A stretch of DNA of 64,000 nucleotides from Diploptera punctata (lineage: Eukaryota > Arthropoda > Insecta > Blattodea > Blaberidae), in contig JASPKZ010003844.1 in the NCBI GenBank assembly GCA_030220185.1, positions 5,556,501 through 5,620,500 on the forward strand, in the 5' to 3' direction. Shown here piece by piece: positions 1 to 10,986 of this stretch (position 1 is its first letter; each line of letters begins with the position of its first letter). Under the pieces are notes generated by a model, which was given only the letters and a program-made list of their open reading frames with translations, was not told where the DNA came from and made no database searches. The position numbers were made by a program, and so were the translations under genes.

Positions 1-236
1 TACTAAATTTACAAACTGGGAAAGAACTCTACTGTCAAAATTTAACAGTTATTTAGGAATATTGGCTGAGTATTTTGATGTAAGGAACCCATGGTCTCCA
101 GTGACTTATTACAGAATAATGTATTAGACATTCAACATGACCTTTGGACCATGATAAGATGGCTTCTCATAGATTATAAAGAAAAAAATAAGTAATTTGA
201 TATTTAAAGGAAGTGACACTATGATTTATTTTAAAT

Positions 237-416
237 AATATGAGTTAGAATATTCATGACTCACCTCATATTTGTATATTTCTTGAAGACGAGGATTCAA
301 TGCATTACACATCATTATCATTGGAAAGAATTAATAATGATGTGTAATGCATCGAAACCTTGGTCTTCAAGAAATCTACAAATATGAGGTGAGTCGTGAA
401 TATTCTAATTCATATT
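237..416. repeat. Foldback hairpin, ~82-bp arms, ~14-nt loop
   Basis: The left arm (about 237-318) and the right arm (about 333-415) are reverse complements with only about eight mismatches. Each arm contains TGCATTACACATCATTA or its complement next to the loop. The RNA would form one long imperfect hairpin. It fits a small foldback MITE; a long-hairpin small-RNA precursor is possible but unsupported. Confidence 0.75.
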
Positions 417-501
417 AATTAAATTAATCAATATTTAAAATAGGCTGTGTTGAATTTGAAATGACCACTGACAAGATTTTTATCCACATAGTGTTTTCTA
501 T

Positions 502-700
502 CTATGGGATAAGAGAACAGATAATAATAATAATAATAACATTACAATTTATTTCTTTATTTATATACACAGCTATGGTTCTTGCACTGGTTTGAATTCC
601 CCCAATCCTCACAAGCTTCAACCACCAACAGGGGACTCTCGATAAAAATGAGCATCGACCCAGGCTGATACTGGATGGGTGACAGTCCACATCCACACAT
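502..700 (-). mobile_element. Probable 3' end of a non-LTR element with (TTA)n tail
   Basis: Read on the minus strand, a short open stretch rich in Ser, Cys and Arg runs into an AATAAA-like region and then a TTA repeat (520-539). A simple-repeat tail after a short 3' segment is typical of 5'-truncated LINEs. No catalytic domain is present, so the class is a guess. Confidence 0.3.
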
Positions 701-975
701 TTAAATCATACCAATAGGCATGTAGACATACCATCCCACAATTTTCAACAAATAATTAACACAGCACCATGAAAAAAAATTGCAAAATATCAAACCAATA
801 GAGTTAAACATGAAATAGAATATTAAACACCATACACACCAAACTTAACCCTAACACTGTGAGAAAAACAACATGATTCCTTCAGGCTTAACACCAACAT
901 CATTGCTGCTGCTCACCACTCAAATTAACTAACCAAAAATCATAATTTGACCTCTGTCGTGGTTTTAACACACTA

Positions 976-1424
976 CACTCTAATTCAACCCAGGAAGTTA
1001 TTACAAACCTTATGGACTATGCCAGTGTCCCTCTACTTACAGAGAGTAGATGTTGCCAAATTCATAATAACAGTATTTGTTTGTTAAGGAGGGGTGGAGC
1101 GGCAAGGTTAGCAGTACTTTTTCCAAATTTATGTACTATACATTTAAAAAATATAGTTTTTCTTTTACGACATTCAACTAGTTTTATAGTAAATATGAGA
1201 GTTGACACTTTCACACAGGATAGTACAGATCCGCAAGAGCTCAGTGACAAGTGGTAACTGTTTTTTCTTTAAGAGGGGACGGCTTAGACGGCTACAACTT
1301 ACAACACTGTACCTACTGTGTTGCAATCTTCAGTTTTAGGATTTCTCTCAAGAAAATACTGTTAAAATGGCAACCCAGTTCCCTATTCCAAACACACAGT
1401 AACTTCCTGGGTTGAATCTGAGTG
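976..1424. mobile_element. Non-autonomous Tc1/mariner-like element (449 bp)
   Basis: The terminal inverted repeats start CACTC and share ATTCAACCCAGGAAGTTA (976-1002 and 1398-1424). They are flanked on both sides by TA (974-975 and 1425-1426), the target duplication used by the Tc1/mariner superfamily. The interior has no transposase, so this is a MITE. TA alone is weak evidence; the long matching termini carry the call. Confidence 0.7.
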
Positions 1425-1858
1425 TACATACCATTTGCTTATTTTTTTGGAACCTTTTTTTCAAAATTAGTAGAGCTAAAAGGCTCTGCCTTGGAACCTG
1501 CCAGTGTTTTAATGAAATTTATTAATCACCCAATTAGGACCACATTGAACTTTTGCCATGAATATATGAATATAGATAAGAATTTTTATTGTTATAGGTT
1601 TGTAGATGAAATCTTAGATTTGATATAATTGATTTGAATTTTTAGTTAAACTTAATTAAAAAGTAACGACACTGACATCATGGATACATGATTTAGGTCA
1701 GAGTCAGCAACCTATGTCTTACAAGCCAAATATTTGTTTACGGATGCCCAAATAATATCTAATATAGTGCTTGTCAAACTCTTCAAACAACAGTAGTGAA
1801 CATCATGTTACCATATTTAGCCAGTTGTTGGGTTCAATCATTTAATTAAGAATTACAT

Positions 1859-2174
1859 TTATAATTAAAACATTTTGTCTGTTCATTCTTACCTCTTAGA
1901 GTTGTTTTTGTCGAACATATGTTTCAGAGCTTCTTAGCCCCATCGTCAGCGATTACGGACTGAATTTTCTCATGTTGTCGGCCATGATTCCTGCTCTCTT
2001 TGCCTCTGGACCAATGAATTTACTAATGAGGTTCCTTTCTGCAGGAATTTGAAAGTTCATAATTCTTTCCTTGTTCTTCTATATATACAAATGGGGCTAA
2101 GAAGCTCTGAAACATATGTTCGACAAAAACAACTCTTAAGAGGTAAGAATGAACAGACAAAAGTTTTAATTATT
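1859..2174. mobile_element. Foldback element with ~82-bp inverted arms
   Basis: The left arm 1859-1941 and right arm 2093-2174 are about 95% reverse-complementary; both carry the segment TCGAACATATGTTTCAGAGC or its complement. The 150-bp centre shows no coding. The inner edge of the arm carries a hammerhead-ribozyme-like core on the minus strand (see next entry), a feature known from the terminal repeats of Penelope-like retroelements. Confidence 0.7.
1911..1949 (-). ncRNA. Hammerhead-ribozyme-like motif
   Basis: On the minus strand, CTGACGA (core CUGANGA) is followed by one U, a stem-loop GGGGCT/AGCTCT with an AAG-type loop, then GAAACATATGTT. The core bases CUGA, GA and GAAA are present. 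Stem III would be the palindrome ACAUAUGU, which could only pair well as a dimer, as described for small hammerhead variants linked to Penelope-like elements. Stem I is only about 3 bp, so activity is uncertain. Confidence 0.4.
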
Positions 2175-2884
2175 GGAGTTCATAATGTCAAAAGTAACCT
2201 AAATAAATTTGTTGTAATGTTATGGCAGTGTTGCCATTACTTGTTGAATGCCCTAGTATTTCCAAATCCAGTTACAGAATGAGATTAAATCCAAAATGCA
2301 ATTGGGAAGAAAAAGAAGAAGAATTATATGGCTTCTCCCATAATTAAGGTTGCCGACCTCAGACTTAAGTCGTAAACCTGTTCCAACTTCAGAAACTTCA
2401 TAAAACTTATACAAAAATCATCTTTAAAAAAGCTATGGTTTGTAAATTAGACTAATGAGGCAGGTAGGCATGTTTATGAATGTAAATGGCAAGTGATGTA
2501 TTTTACATATGCAATGTGTCAGAGTTTATAATAGTCTTATTTTATATGTTTTATTATCTTATAATTTTATAAAATCTAGATAGTTAATAAATTTTAAATT
2601 TTACAAACACATGTTGTTTCATTTCAAAAATATTATAGAAGTTAATAAAATCTTAGATCTAGCCTTCTAGCTTCCTTTTCTCCTCATCATGTTACCATCT
2701 CTTCATTTACATTTGCATTCTCTTTGAGTCTTCATGATCATTGTCAGGATTCCATTACTGCAACAGAACTCCTTTACCTCCTCCCTAAGATTAAATATAT
2801 TATTTGTTTAACTTGTATTTTCAATTTTCTTAGTAATTGAATCCGTTATTATTTTCAATTTCATGTGGTTGGGTCAATTTGAGG
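2175..2884. other. No gene seen
   Basis: AT-rich sequence with short homopolymers. No reading frame resembles a known domain and no terminal repeats were found. Confidence 0.5.
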
Positions 2885-3090
2885 TCCCTGCCGTACCTGA
2901 GTGGTTAAGGCAAGATGTCTTGGTGCAGAGCTACAGGACTTGCATTGGTTCAGGTTTCCATTAGGAAAGAAATTTCCTCATGAAATTTCGGCCAGGATGG
3001 GACCAGTGCCCACCCAGCATCGTGAGGAATTTGAATAGCTACAATAAGTAGCAGCTCCAGGTTCAGAAAACCAACTAGACAAGATTACTC
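2885..3090 (+). mobile_element. SINE family A, diverged and 3'-truncated
   Basis: The head is tRNA-like: an A-box-like stretch GAGTGGTTAAGGC and a decayed B box (GGTTCAGGTTTCC). The body matches copies at 32458, 33119 and 60507, including CCCACCCAGCATCGTGAGG and AGCTCCAGGTT. The head resembles a Leu/Ser-type tRNA. It lacks the 3' third seen in the 60.5-kb copy. Confidence 0.8.
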
Positions 3091-3540
3091 ATATATGCCT
3101 CCAAATAATCTTCCTATATTTTTCTTAATATTTAATTTACTTTGTTTCTCATTTCTTTTTAATTGCTATATTCTATTCGTTTTCTTTCCTTTATTTTTAA
3201 GAAACTTTTTTTTGGCAATTCCTTAATTTCTTCTTGGAACAATAGAGTTTTGTTTATTTACTTTAACTTTTTGCATGCCTAGGGCTTCATACCGTTCCTG
3301 ATAAATACTACACTTTATTATAATCCAGTTCTTACCAATGGTATTTTCATTATATATTTTATCGTTTTACATAGCTATTTACAGTCTTTATGGTACAGGA
3401 ATTGCATGCTCTTATCCTCCAACAGTTCTATATTTAATCTTGTTTCATAAATTAATTAAGTTCTTCATTGTTGAGGTATTTTAAACCTAATTATAACAGA
3501 GAGCTGTGGTCACTGCCTATATTTAATGTTATCACATATA
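3091..3540. other. No gene seen
   Basis: T-rich sequence with several poly-T runs. Nothing recognisable on either strand. Confidence 0.45.
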
Positions 3541-3544
3541 GTAT

Positions 3545-3790
3545 GGTAGATGATGTCTTCAGATTTACTCTTTATAACTTTTCTAGGAATCTCGTGTTCA
3601 GTCATTCTTTCCAGATGTCCTGCTCATAGCAATCATCAAACTTTAATATTAATGTTACAACTTCAGGAGACTTGAATAACTAATAGAATTTACAGATGTA
3701 TCTTTTCCCCTATTACATATAGAGTCGTATGTTTTTCTGAGTATTTTTAATGTATCACTCCCAATCGGTGTTCAGATTTCATAGCCATAC
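3545..3790 (-). pseudogene. LINE C-terminal fragment
   Basis: On the minus strand a broken frame reads an AGHxxRMTEHEIPRK-like stretch that also occurs on the plus strand near 51330. This is the region after the RT in a LINE. Several stops and frameshifts are present. Assignment rests on similarity to the other copy in the window and on the familiar motif. Confidence 0.45.
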
Positions 3791-3844
3791 ATAAGTACAT
3801 ATAAACGTTTTATATAAATTACTTTTGTTTTCCTTGTTAGAAAA

Positions 3845-4095
3845 AAAATTAAGTGTCTGCGATGGGCAATACATGTGGCACAAATTGGAAATGAAAGAGG
3901 GGCATGGAAAATATAGGAAAACAGGGAAAGCCCCAAGTAGGTAGGCCAAGAATGGGAATAAAAATACCATGCCTTGAGGGAAGTAGATTATACAGGGGAT
4001 GTTTGGATGACATTAACTCAGGATAGGGATGTATGGAGAGCTTATATCTGTGTGACCATGAACTTACGGTTTCGATAGTGCCAGTGAGTTAGCTT
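3845..4095 (+). pseudogene. LINE-X 3' end (C-terminal fragment)
   Basis: The segment encodes pieces of the conserved tail of a LINE: an RMGN-like stretch, a GKP.VGRPRM-type stretch, then DLREVDYTGD-like and DRDVWRAY-like words. It matches the better-preserved copy at 14750-15010 and the minus copies near 46.6, 48.3 and 55.0 kb. It is a 5'-truncated, frameshifted copy ending in a run of TTAGTTAGTT-type sequence. Confidence 0.7.
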
Positions 4096-4843
4096 GTTAG
4101 TTGTTAGAAGTTTTGATTAAGTTTTATTAATCCAAAACATATTTTATTCGTGTTTTGTATTCTTTTGTCAATTTCTTCACTTACACAGTATCATTTAAAT
4201 TACCCTGAGAGCTATGCAGGTGGTAGTATTGCTGCCAAAAGAGTTACGTATGCCGAACAAGATGAAGGCAATAAACCAGACAAAAAAGTACCTTGGTCGA
4301 AAGAGTGATGATCTTTCACCATAAAATACTACCATCAAGAAACGTGGACATGGGTTCCACTGGTAAAATTTTCCAGGTGTAAAATAGTCTGTCATTCAGT
4401 TCTCCAGGCGGGGACTACTTCAGGGAATCCATGGCAAAGGCTCAAACACAGGGACATTTTCCTAGGAACATGGAATGTCAGGACATTATATAATAGTGGA
4501 GCATCAGGCATATTAACGCAGGAGTTAGATAAATCACCTTTGGTTATAGTCGCTTTATAGGAAATTAGATGACCAGGAGAAGGTAGTCAGGAATCAAGAA
4601 GCTTTGCATTATACTGAGGAGGTGCAGCAACACCTAAATTTGGAACGTATTTTTTAGTCCGAAGGAGTACATTCTCCACTATTCGAGATATTAAGTTTGT
4701 CAGCGATAGGATAACATTAAAGGGGTAAATGACATGATTTTTTTTATCATAAATGTATAATGTCCCACAGAGGACAGGGATGGCAAGATGAGTTCTATGA
4801 AGAATTAGAATGCGTATTTGATAGTCATTCATAATATCATATG

Positions 4844-5234
4844 GCCTGGCTCTTCCAACTCTTTTGTATGGTAGCGAAGTATGGACGTTGAAACAGAAGG
4901 ATATACAGAGACTTAGATCTGCTGAAATGAGATACCTTCGGAGGACTGCAGGATACACACTACTAGATCACAAAAAAAAATGAAGACATCTTAGAAGAAT
5001 TACACATGGAACCTTTAGAAAACAAAATTTCTGATTATAAGTCAAGATGGATGCAACATGTTCATTGAATGGAAGATCACAGAATACCCAAACAAATGTT
5101 AAGATAACAACCCACAGGAAGAAGAAGACCAGGATGTCCACTCAAAAGACTTTTGGATGGTGTTTCTCTTGAGGCCGAAACAAGTCAACAAATGGCCTAA
5201 ATTCGTGAATGTACTATGATGATGATTGATGATG
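4844..5234 (+). mobile_element. 5'-truncated RTE copy nested in the RTE element
   Basis: It encodes the C-terminal region LPTLLYGSEVWTLKQKD...RSAEMRYLRRTAGYTLLDHK, then a GRRRPGCPLKRLLD-like stretch, and ends in an ATGATGATGATTGATGATG tail, typical for RTE. The host reads across it: the 54-kb copy lacks this segment between its CATATG and AAAAGTG words. Same strand as the host. Confidence 0.7.
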
Positions 5235-5621
5235 AGATTTTAATGTAAAAGTGGGACAGTTTTTAAATATTGGAATCTTCAGATGAGAATGTAGGAACTG
5301 AAGAAGAAACTGATATAAATAAAGAATAGGAGGGTGTAAGAGATACTATTAAATTGTAGCATCAGAAAGCGTAGCTTATTTTTTAAAAAAAGAAGCAAAA
5401 CAAGTAATATTTTGATGGTGAATATGCCGACATTATAAAGAAAAAAAAGCTAGCAAAAATGAATTGGTTACATGAGCCAAATCAAGTAAACTCAGGATAA
5501 TTTGGTAGGATTAGATGTGGAACCACTAGGTAATTAATTATTCAAAAAAGAGAAAATTTGAGAGAGAAGATTAATGATCTTTAAATGAATACAAAAAAAA
5601 AATAGAGAACATTATATAAGT

Positions 5622-6335
5622 CATCATCATCATCTGCATTCATGGATTAGGTCTGTTGACCCATTCCGACTTCAGCCCATCTCTTTCTAGGTCTGCCCAC
5701 ATCTCAGGTGCCTTTAGGTTTGTATTTTGTTATTTGTTTTGGATATCTATCTTCATTCATTCTGTCTATGTGTTGCTTCCATTTTTGTCTATATGTATCT
5801 ATTTTATCAGTTATTGCAAATATTTCAAGTTCCTGTCTTATTTCTGTGTTCTTGATTCTGTCTTCCTTAGTGCACCCTTTAACAGATCTCAAAAATTTCA
5901 TTTCTGCCACCGTTATCCTACTTAGATCTTGTTTTTTTATGTATCCAGGCTTCTGAACCATAGAGCAGTACCGGTACTGCCAACGTTTTATAAGATTTCA
6001 ATTGGGTCTCTCTTGTTTTGTTATTTAGTGATCGTTTTATCGTACCACATACTCCCTGGAATTTTGCTATTTTATTAGTTATATCATTATCATAATTAAA
6101 TGAAATGTCACATCCTAGATAATTGAGATGGTTCACCTGTTCTATGATTTTGTTTCCTATTACTATTTTGGATCTGATTTGATTTTTCCCTTGGAATGCC
6201 ATTACCTTAGTTTTTTCTATGGATATTTTGAGATTATATTGTTCACATATATTATGTAGTTTAAAAATATTCCTTTGAAGTTCGTCTTCCATATTTGCTA
6301 TTATTACCTGGTCATCAGTGTATAATAATGTACAT
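5622..6335 (-). mobile_element. RTE-type LINE fragment nested in reverse
   Basis: On the minus strand it starts within the RT (a DDQVIIANMEDELQRN-like stretch, the position of the catalytic YADD box). It continues through LKISIEKTKVMAFQGK, NHLNYLGCDIS and VLLYGSEAW, then AEMKFLRSVKG, and ends with a GAT repeat tail (ATCATCATCATC on the plus strand at 5622). Two frames are used, so at least one frameshift separates them. The host RTE sequence resumes on either side. Confidence 0.75.
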
Positions 6336-6830
6336 CATAAAGTATATCAAGGAATTAGATCAGAGAGGAAAGTTTTTTAGACTAGAACGAACATAATTAG
6401 GAGTGAAAATGGGGATATGATTACAGATTCCAGGAGTATATTAAATACAAAGAAAAGTTACTTTCATCAGCTATTAAATGTGCATGTAGAACAGGATATT
6501 GAAGTGGATGACTTTACAGACAGCAGAAATCTTAGCCACAGAACCAAGTGCATTAGAGGCTGAAATAGCGATTGAAAAATTGAAGATGTATAAAGCATTA
6601 CATTCAGATGGGATCCCAGCAGAACTGATAAAATCAGGGGGAGAAAAACTAATGGTGAAGATATGTCGGTTGCTTAGTATGATTTGGGGAAGACAGACTT
6701 TTCTAAATTAATGGAGAAAATTGATTATCGTACCAATCTATAAAAAAAGGAGATAAAACTGATTGCAACAACTACGATGGCTCTCATTACTTTAAACTTT
6801 GTACAAAATTCTAACAAATATATATTATTA

Positions 6831-7228
6831 TTTAGACTTATAATAGTTAATCATCAATATGCATTTAGAAAAAAAAGGTCTACAAAATATATTTTTAGTA
6901 TATATAAGACAAATTTTAGAATATACATCGTTATGTAAGTTCTGAGAAAAATGAATTTAATTTTTCTTTTTTACATTTTGAACTCTAGCAAGACCTATTT
7001 AATTACATCTGATTTGATAAACATTTATATGATAATATTGTACTGATATATATACTGATTCAAACTGTATGAGTAAAAACAATTTATATTTATTTTAATG
7101 GTCTATATTCCAATATTGCACGTAAAATTAATGATAATGATGTCATAATCATTCTGCATCAATCAGTTAAGTGCCACAAGAAGGCATTTACACTGTAGTT
7201 GCATATTATTATAGGATATTTTATTACG
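6831..7228. other. No gene seen
   Basis: AT-rich sequence between the RTE relic and the palindrome. No domain or repeat recognised. Confidence 0.45.
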
Positions 7229-7309
7229 TACAAGCACATAGATTCCTGTGCAAGCATAGCAGCACATGGCAGGTATTCTTTTACGGTTAACTTCACAATA
7301 ATGAATTTT

Positions 7310-7624
7310 GTCTTTTAGCTCATTTATGTCAAGAAGATCGAGATAACAAAATTTCTGGGCAACACCGGGTAATCAGCATGGAGAATCTTACGATATACAT
7401 TTATAATTATTTTTCATTTTACTTATTCAACTAATCATAAGAAGTACATTAATTTTTTGTCTCTCAGCTCATTTATGCCAAGATCGGGATGAGTAAATTC
7501 CTGGGCAACATCGGGTAATTAGCATGGGGTATCTAAAAAATATAAATTTATAATTATTATTCCTCCTACTTATTCAACTAAACATAAAAACACATTAATT
7601 TTCATTTATTTACGGTTATTAGCT
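7310..7624 (+). mobile_element. Truncated Helitron-like modules (left arm)
   Basis: Two tandem modules of about 150 bp carry GGGCAACACCGGGTAATCAG and CTTATTCAACTAA words also found in the intact Helitron at 13877-14420. The block ends near TTATTAGCTAG followed by T, matching the CTRR|T Helitron terminus, but the GC hairpin is missing here. Confidence 0.55.
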
Positions 7625-8121
7625 AGTCCCTTAAAAAAAATATATATAGATTAAATCTTTTCTGAAACATAGAAAGTACAATTAAAATAAAAATTACATT
7701 TTATAATAAATATTTATTGTATACAATATAGGAATTGTGTTTGGTTTTTCTATCTCTCTGAACGAGGACCTGTTCTATAATAATCTATGCAGTTTGATAA
7801 TATTAATTAGTATGAAAAACTTAATTAATACTGGTCAGTATATAATAAAATTTTCTCCTGCAGATGGCTCATGTCTCGACCTTTAAAAAAAAATCAATAA
7901 CCTATTAACTACATAGTTTATCGATAGATGGCAGACGTATGCATTATGAGGATCTAGGTTTTACAACATTTTTAAATAAATGTATACTTTGTCGATAGAT
8001 GGCAGATGAATGCAGTTTTGAAAGTATAAGAATTACAACTTACTTCCGGTGGAAAAGACGAAGAAACCTTCTTCCGGTGTGTAACATATAAACTAGTTTC
8101 AATGTCGTTGTACAATTTTTT

Positions 8122-8200
8122 GATCGCTAGCTCAGTCAGTTAGACTTTAGATTAGTGATTAACAGATGGATGGTGAAGGGTTCGAGTCTACCTGCTTATA
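8122..8200 (+). repeat. tRNA-like sequence in the left palindrome arm
   Basis: GCTAGCTCAGTCAGTTAGAC resembles the tRNA D-arm/A box and GGGTTCGAGTCTACC the T-arm/B box, at normal spacing. The anticodon stem is poorly formed, so it is not a functional tRNA. The partner copy is on the minus strand at 10483-10560. Confidence 0.5.
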
Positions 8201-8417
8201 AGTTTTTTTTTTCTTTTCTAAATTGTATCGACTTTTATAATAAATTAATATATTGTCATTGTTTAAAGTTATTGTTTTTATTTTCATTGTATTTCTATAT
8301 AAACAATTTGTTTTAGGATATAGACAACATTTTTGCGTTACCTAAATAATAATTCTCAAATTTTAAAACATGAATTGTAGAAACTTTGCTGACACTGCAT
8401 TTAATTGATGGTGGAAA

Positions 8418-8600
8418 ATATGTAGTCTCCAGGTAGCGTGCTGTCTTGTCACGCAGCGGGCCCGAGTTATATCCCCGGTCGGGACAGTTTTTCTGGGTGA
8501 GGTCTTTTATCGGGGTTTTCTTCACCTGTAAGACAAATGTCAGGAAAACTTTAAGGCCCAAACGGTCCCCGCCATCGCAATCATCATTATTCATATTCAT
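8418..8600 (+). mobile_element. SINE family B, partial (left arm)
   Basis: The 5' part matches the family (CACGCAGCGGGCCCGAG, then the GACAAATGTCAGGAAAAC body) in plus orientation. The 3' end is diverged. The mirror copy lies at 10080-10262. Confidence 0.75.
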
Positions 8601-8937
8601 CTTAGATTAAGTTTAGGATTAGGGGCTCTCCTGGAACACCACAATCATCATCATCCATCATATCATCGGGGCAACGTAACCGCGCCTTCCAGGCGCCCCA
8701 ACCTCAGAAGTGGGTTACAATTACGTCATTGCCAGGAGAGAATACCAGAAATGTCTAAAAGGACAAAACTGGTGGCATTCAAAATAATTAATTATAAAAT
8801 GGTGCGTAAACATAATAATTGTAAATTATTTGTTTACTGGGGCTGCATTTATGCTGCACACTTCTGTCAACTATCGCACAAACCATTAACTAACTACTTA
8901 TATCGTTATCGATTATTTCTATTAGTAAACAAACAGA

Positions 8938-9062
8938 AAAACTCCTGGCGCGACAGGCTTAGAAGTCGGCTGCTGGCCTCACATGTGTCAATCACAGAGG
9001 TAGATGATCATCCAGCCAGTGTAGGTATGATATGTGGTCAGCATGTCAAGTCCCCAGCAGTA
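8938..9062 (-). mobile_element. SINE family A, 3' part only (left arm)
   Basis: On the minus strand this matches the 3' half of family A (ACATGCTGACCACATGTCA, ATCTACCTCTGTGATTG, GGCCAGCAGCCGGC). The tRNA-like head is absent. The mirror copy lies at 9605-9722. Confidence 0.75.
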
Positions 9063-9285
9063 AACAATCAACACTTTTAAAATTCATATTAAGCACCGTT
9101 TGAGGTTGTGTAATAAGATATTACATATACCAATTTTATATTTATCTACCTAATGCCCGGCGTGCGCTGCTACGCCTAATTACATGAAAATTAATATGCT
9201 TTTATGTTTAGTTGAATAAGTAAGAGAGAAAGTAATTATAAAATTTATATATTTTAGATATCCCGTGCTGATTACGCGGCTTTGC

Positions 9286-9383
9286 CCGGGAATCTATTTA
9301 TTCCGATCTTCTTGACATAAATGAGCCGAAATACGAAAATTAAGGTGTTTTATGTTTAGTTAAATAACGTATGCTTAATTTTC
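9286..9383. repeat. Spacer at the palindrome centre
   Basis: About 100 bp separate the two arms. The spacer contains another fragment of the Helitron-like module (GATCTTCTTGACATAAATGAG). Helitron-type hairpins GGCGT...ACGCC lie about 110-130 bp away on each side, in opposite orientations (near 9158-9175 and 9489-9506). Confidence 0.6.
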
Positions 9384-9604
9384 AAAGCCGGGTAATCAGC
9401 ACGGGGTATCTAAAAGATATAAATTTATAATTACTTTTCTCTTACTTATTCAACTAAACATAAAAGCACATTAATTTTCATTTATTTAGGCGTAGCAGCG
9501 CACGCCGGGTATTAGGTAGATACATATAAAATTGGTATATTTAATATCTTATTACACAACCTCAAACGGTGCTTTAATATGAATTTTAAAAGTGTTGATT
9601 GTTT

Positions 9605-9722
9605 ACTGCTGGGGGACTTGACATGCTGACCACATGTCACCCCTACACTGGCTGGATGATCATCTACCTCTGTGATTGCACATGTGAGGCCAGCAGCCGG
9701 CTTATAGGCCTGTCGCGACAGG
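9605..9722 (+). mobile_element. SINE family A, 3' part only (right arm)
   Basis: Plus-strand match to the 3' half of family A, ending near CCTGTCGCGACAGGAC. It is the mirror of the copy at 8938-9062. Confidence 0.75.
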
Positions 9723-10079
9723 ACTTTTTCTGTTTGTTTACTAATAGAAATAATCGATAACAATATAAGTAGTTAGTTAATGGTTTATGCGATAGTTGGC
9801 AGTAGTGTGCAGCATACATGCAGCCCCAGTAAACAAATAATTTACAATTATTATGTTTACGCACCATTTGATAATTAATGAATGAATTAATTATTTTTTA
9901 ATGTCACCAGTTTTGTCCTTTTACACATTTCTGGTATTCTCTCCTGACAATGACGTAATTGTAACCCACTTCTGAGGTTGGGGCGCCTGGAAGGCGGGGT
10001 TACGTTGCCCCGATGATATGATGGATAATGATAGTGAAAGCCAGGAGAGCACTTAATCCTAAACTTAATCCAAGATGAA

Positions 10080-10262
10080 TATGAATGATGGTGATTGCGG
10101 TGGCCATATGATTTCTGGGACTGTTTGGGCCTTAAAGTTTTCCTGACATTTGTCTTACAGGTGAGGAAAAGGAAAACCCCTGATAAAAAACCTCACCCAG
10201 AAAAACTGTCCCGACCGGGGATCGAACCCGAACCCGCTGCGTGACAACGAGATCACGTAGTT
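10080..10262 (-). mobile_element. SINE family B, partial (right arm)
   Basis: Minus-strand copy with GATCGAACCCGAACCCGC (B-box region) and the TTTCCTGACATTTGTCTTAC body. It is the mirror of 8418-8600 and better preserved around the B box. Confidence 0.75.
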
Positions 10263-10482
10263 TCTCGCATCAATTAAATGCAGTGTCAGCATAGTTTCTA
10301 CAATTCATGTTTTAAAATTTGAGAATTATTAGTTAGGTAACGCAAAAATTTTGTTTATATCCTAAAACAAATTGTTTATATAGAAATACAATAAAAATAA
10401 AAACAATAACTTTAAACAATGATAATATATTAAATTATTATAAATGTTAATACAATTTAGGAAAGAAAAAAAAACTTATAAG

Positions 10483-10560
10483 CAGGTAGACTCGAACCCT
10501 TCACCGTCCATCTGTTAATCACTAATCTAAAGTCTAACCGATTGAGCTAGCGATCAAAAA
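10483..10560 (-). repeat. tRNA-like sequence in the right palindrome arm
   Basis: The minus strand reads TAGCTCAATCGGTTAGAC (A-box region) and GGGTTCGAGTCTACC (B box). It differs from the left-arm copy at only about three positions. The anticodon stem is weak, so a working tRNA is unlikely. Confidence 0.5.
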
Positions 10561-10986
10561 ATTGCACGGTATCATTAAAACTGGATTATATGTCACAAAC
10601 CGGAAGAAGGTTGCTTCGTCATATTTTTTCACCGGAAGAAGGTTGTAATTTTTATACTTTGAAAACTGCATTCGTCTGCCATCTATCGATAAACTATGTA
10701 ATTAATAGGTTATTGATTTTTTAAAGGTCGAGATATGAGCCATCTGCAGGAGGAATTATGTATTATATACCGACCAGTATTAATGAAAATTTCGTAATAC
10801 TAATTAATATTATCAAATTGCATAGATTATTATAGAACAGATCCTCGTTCAGAGAGATAGAAAAACCAAACACAATTTCTCTATTGTATACAATAAATTT
10901 TTATTATAAAATTTAATTTTAATTTTAATTGTAATTTCTATGTTTCAGAACAGATTTAATCTATATATTTTTATAAGGGACTAGGT

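Larger units (their letters stand above)
4285..6830 (+). mobile_element. RTE-like LINE, degraded and interrupted twice
   Basis: This element is spread over three blocks. 4285-4843 holds a 5' region with a GGCGGGGACTAC motif, then the start of an AP-endonuclease (FLGTWNVRTLY, then a QELDKSP region). 5234-5620 holds interior sequence matching the minus-strand copy at 53.1-53.6 kb. 6340-6830 holds the RT N-terminal part (EKLKMYKALHSDGIPAELIKSGG, then IIVPIYKK). Two other LINE fragments sit inside it, and about 450 bp present in the 53-54 kb copy are missing near 5265. Many stops make it inactive. Confidence 0.7.
7229..9285. repeat. Left arm of the ~4.2-kb palindrome
   Basis: It is the reverse complement of 9384-11390. 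In the well-conserved tRNA-like stretch the arms differ at about 3 of 85 bases; other parts have more changes and small indels. Contents, outside to inside: truncated Helitron-like modules, a tRNA-like sequence, a family B SINE, the 3' part of a family A SINE and a Helitron-type 3' end. The open frames in it, including one of 109 codons at 8751-9080, look like repeat read-through, not genes. Confidence 0.85.

Noticed and set aside
8751..9080. 109-codon open frame as a gene
   Set aside because: It lies in the palindrome, overlaps a SINE 3' part and has a mirror frame on the other arm that is shortened. It is repeat read-through.
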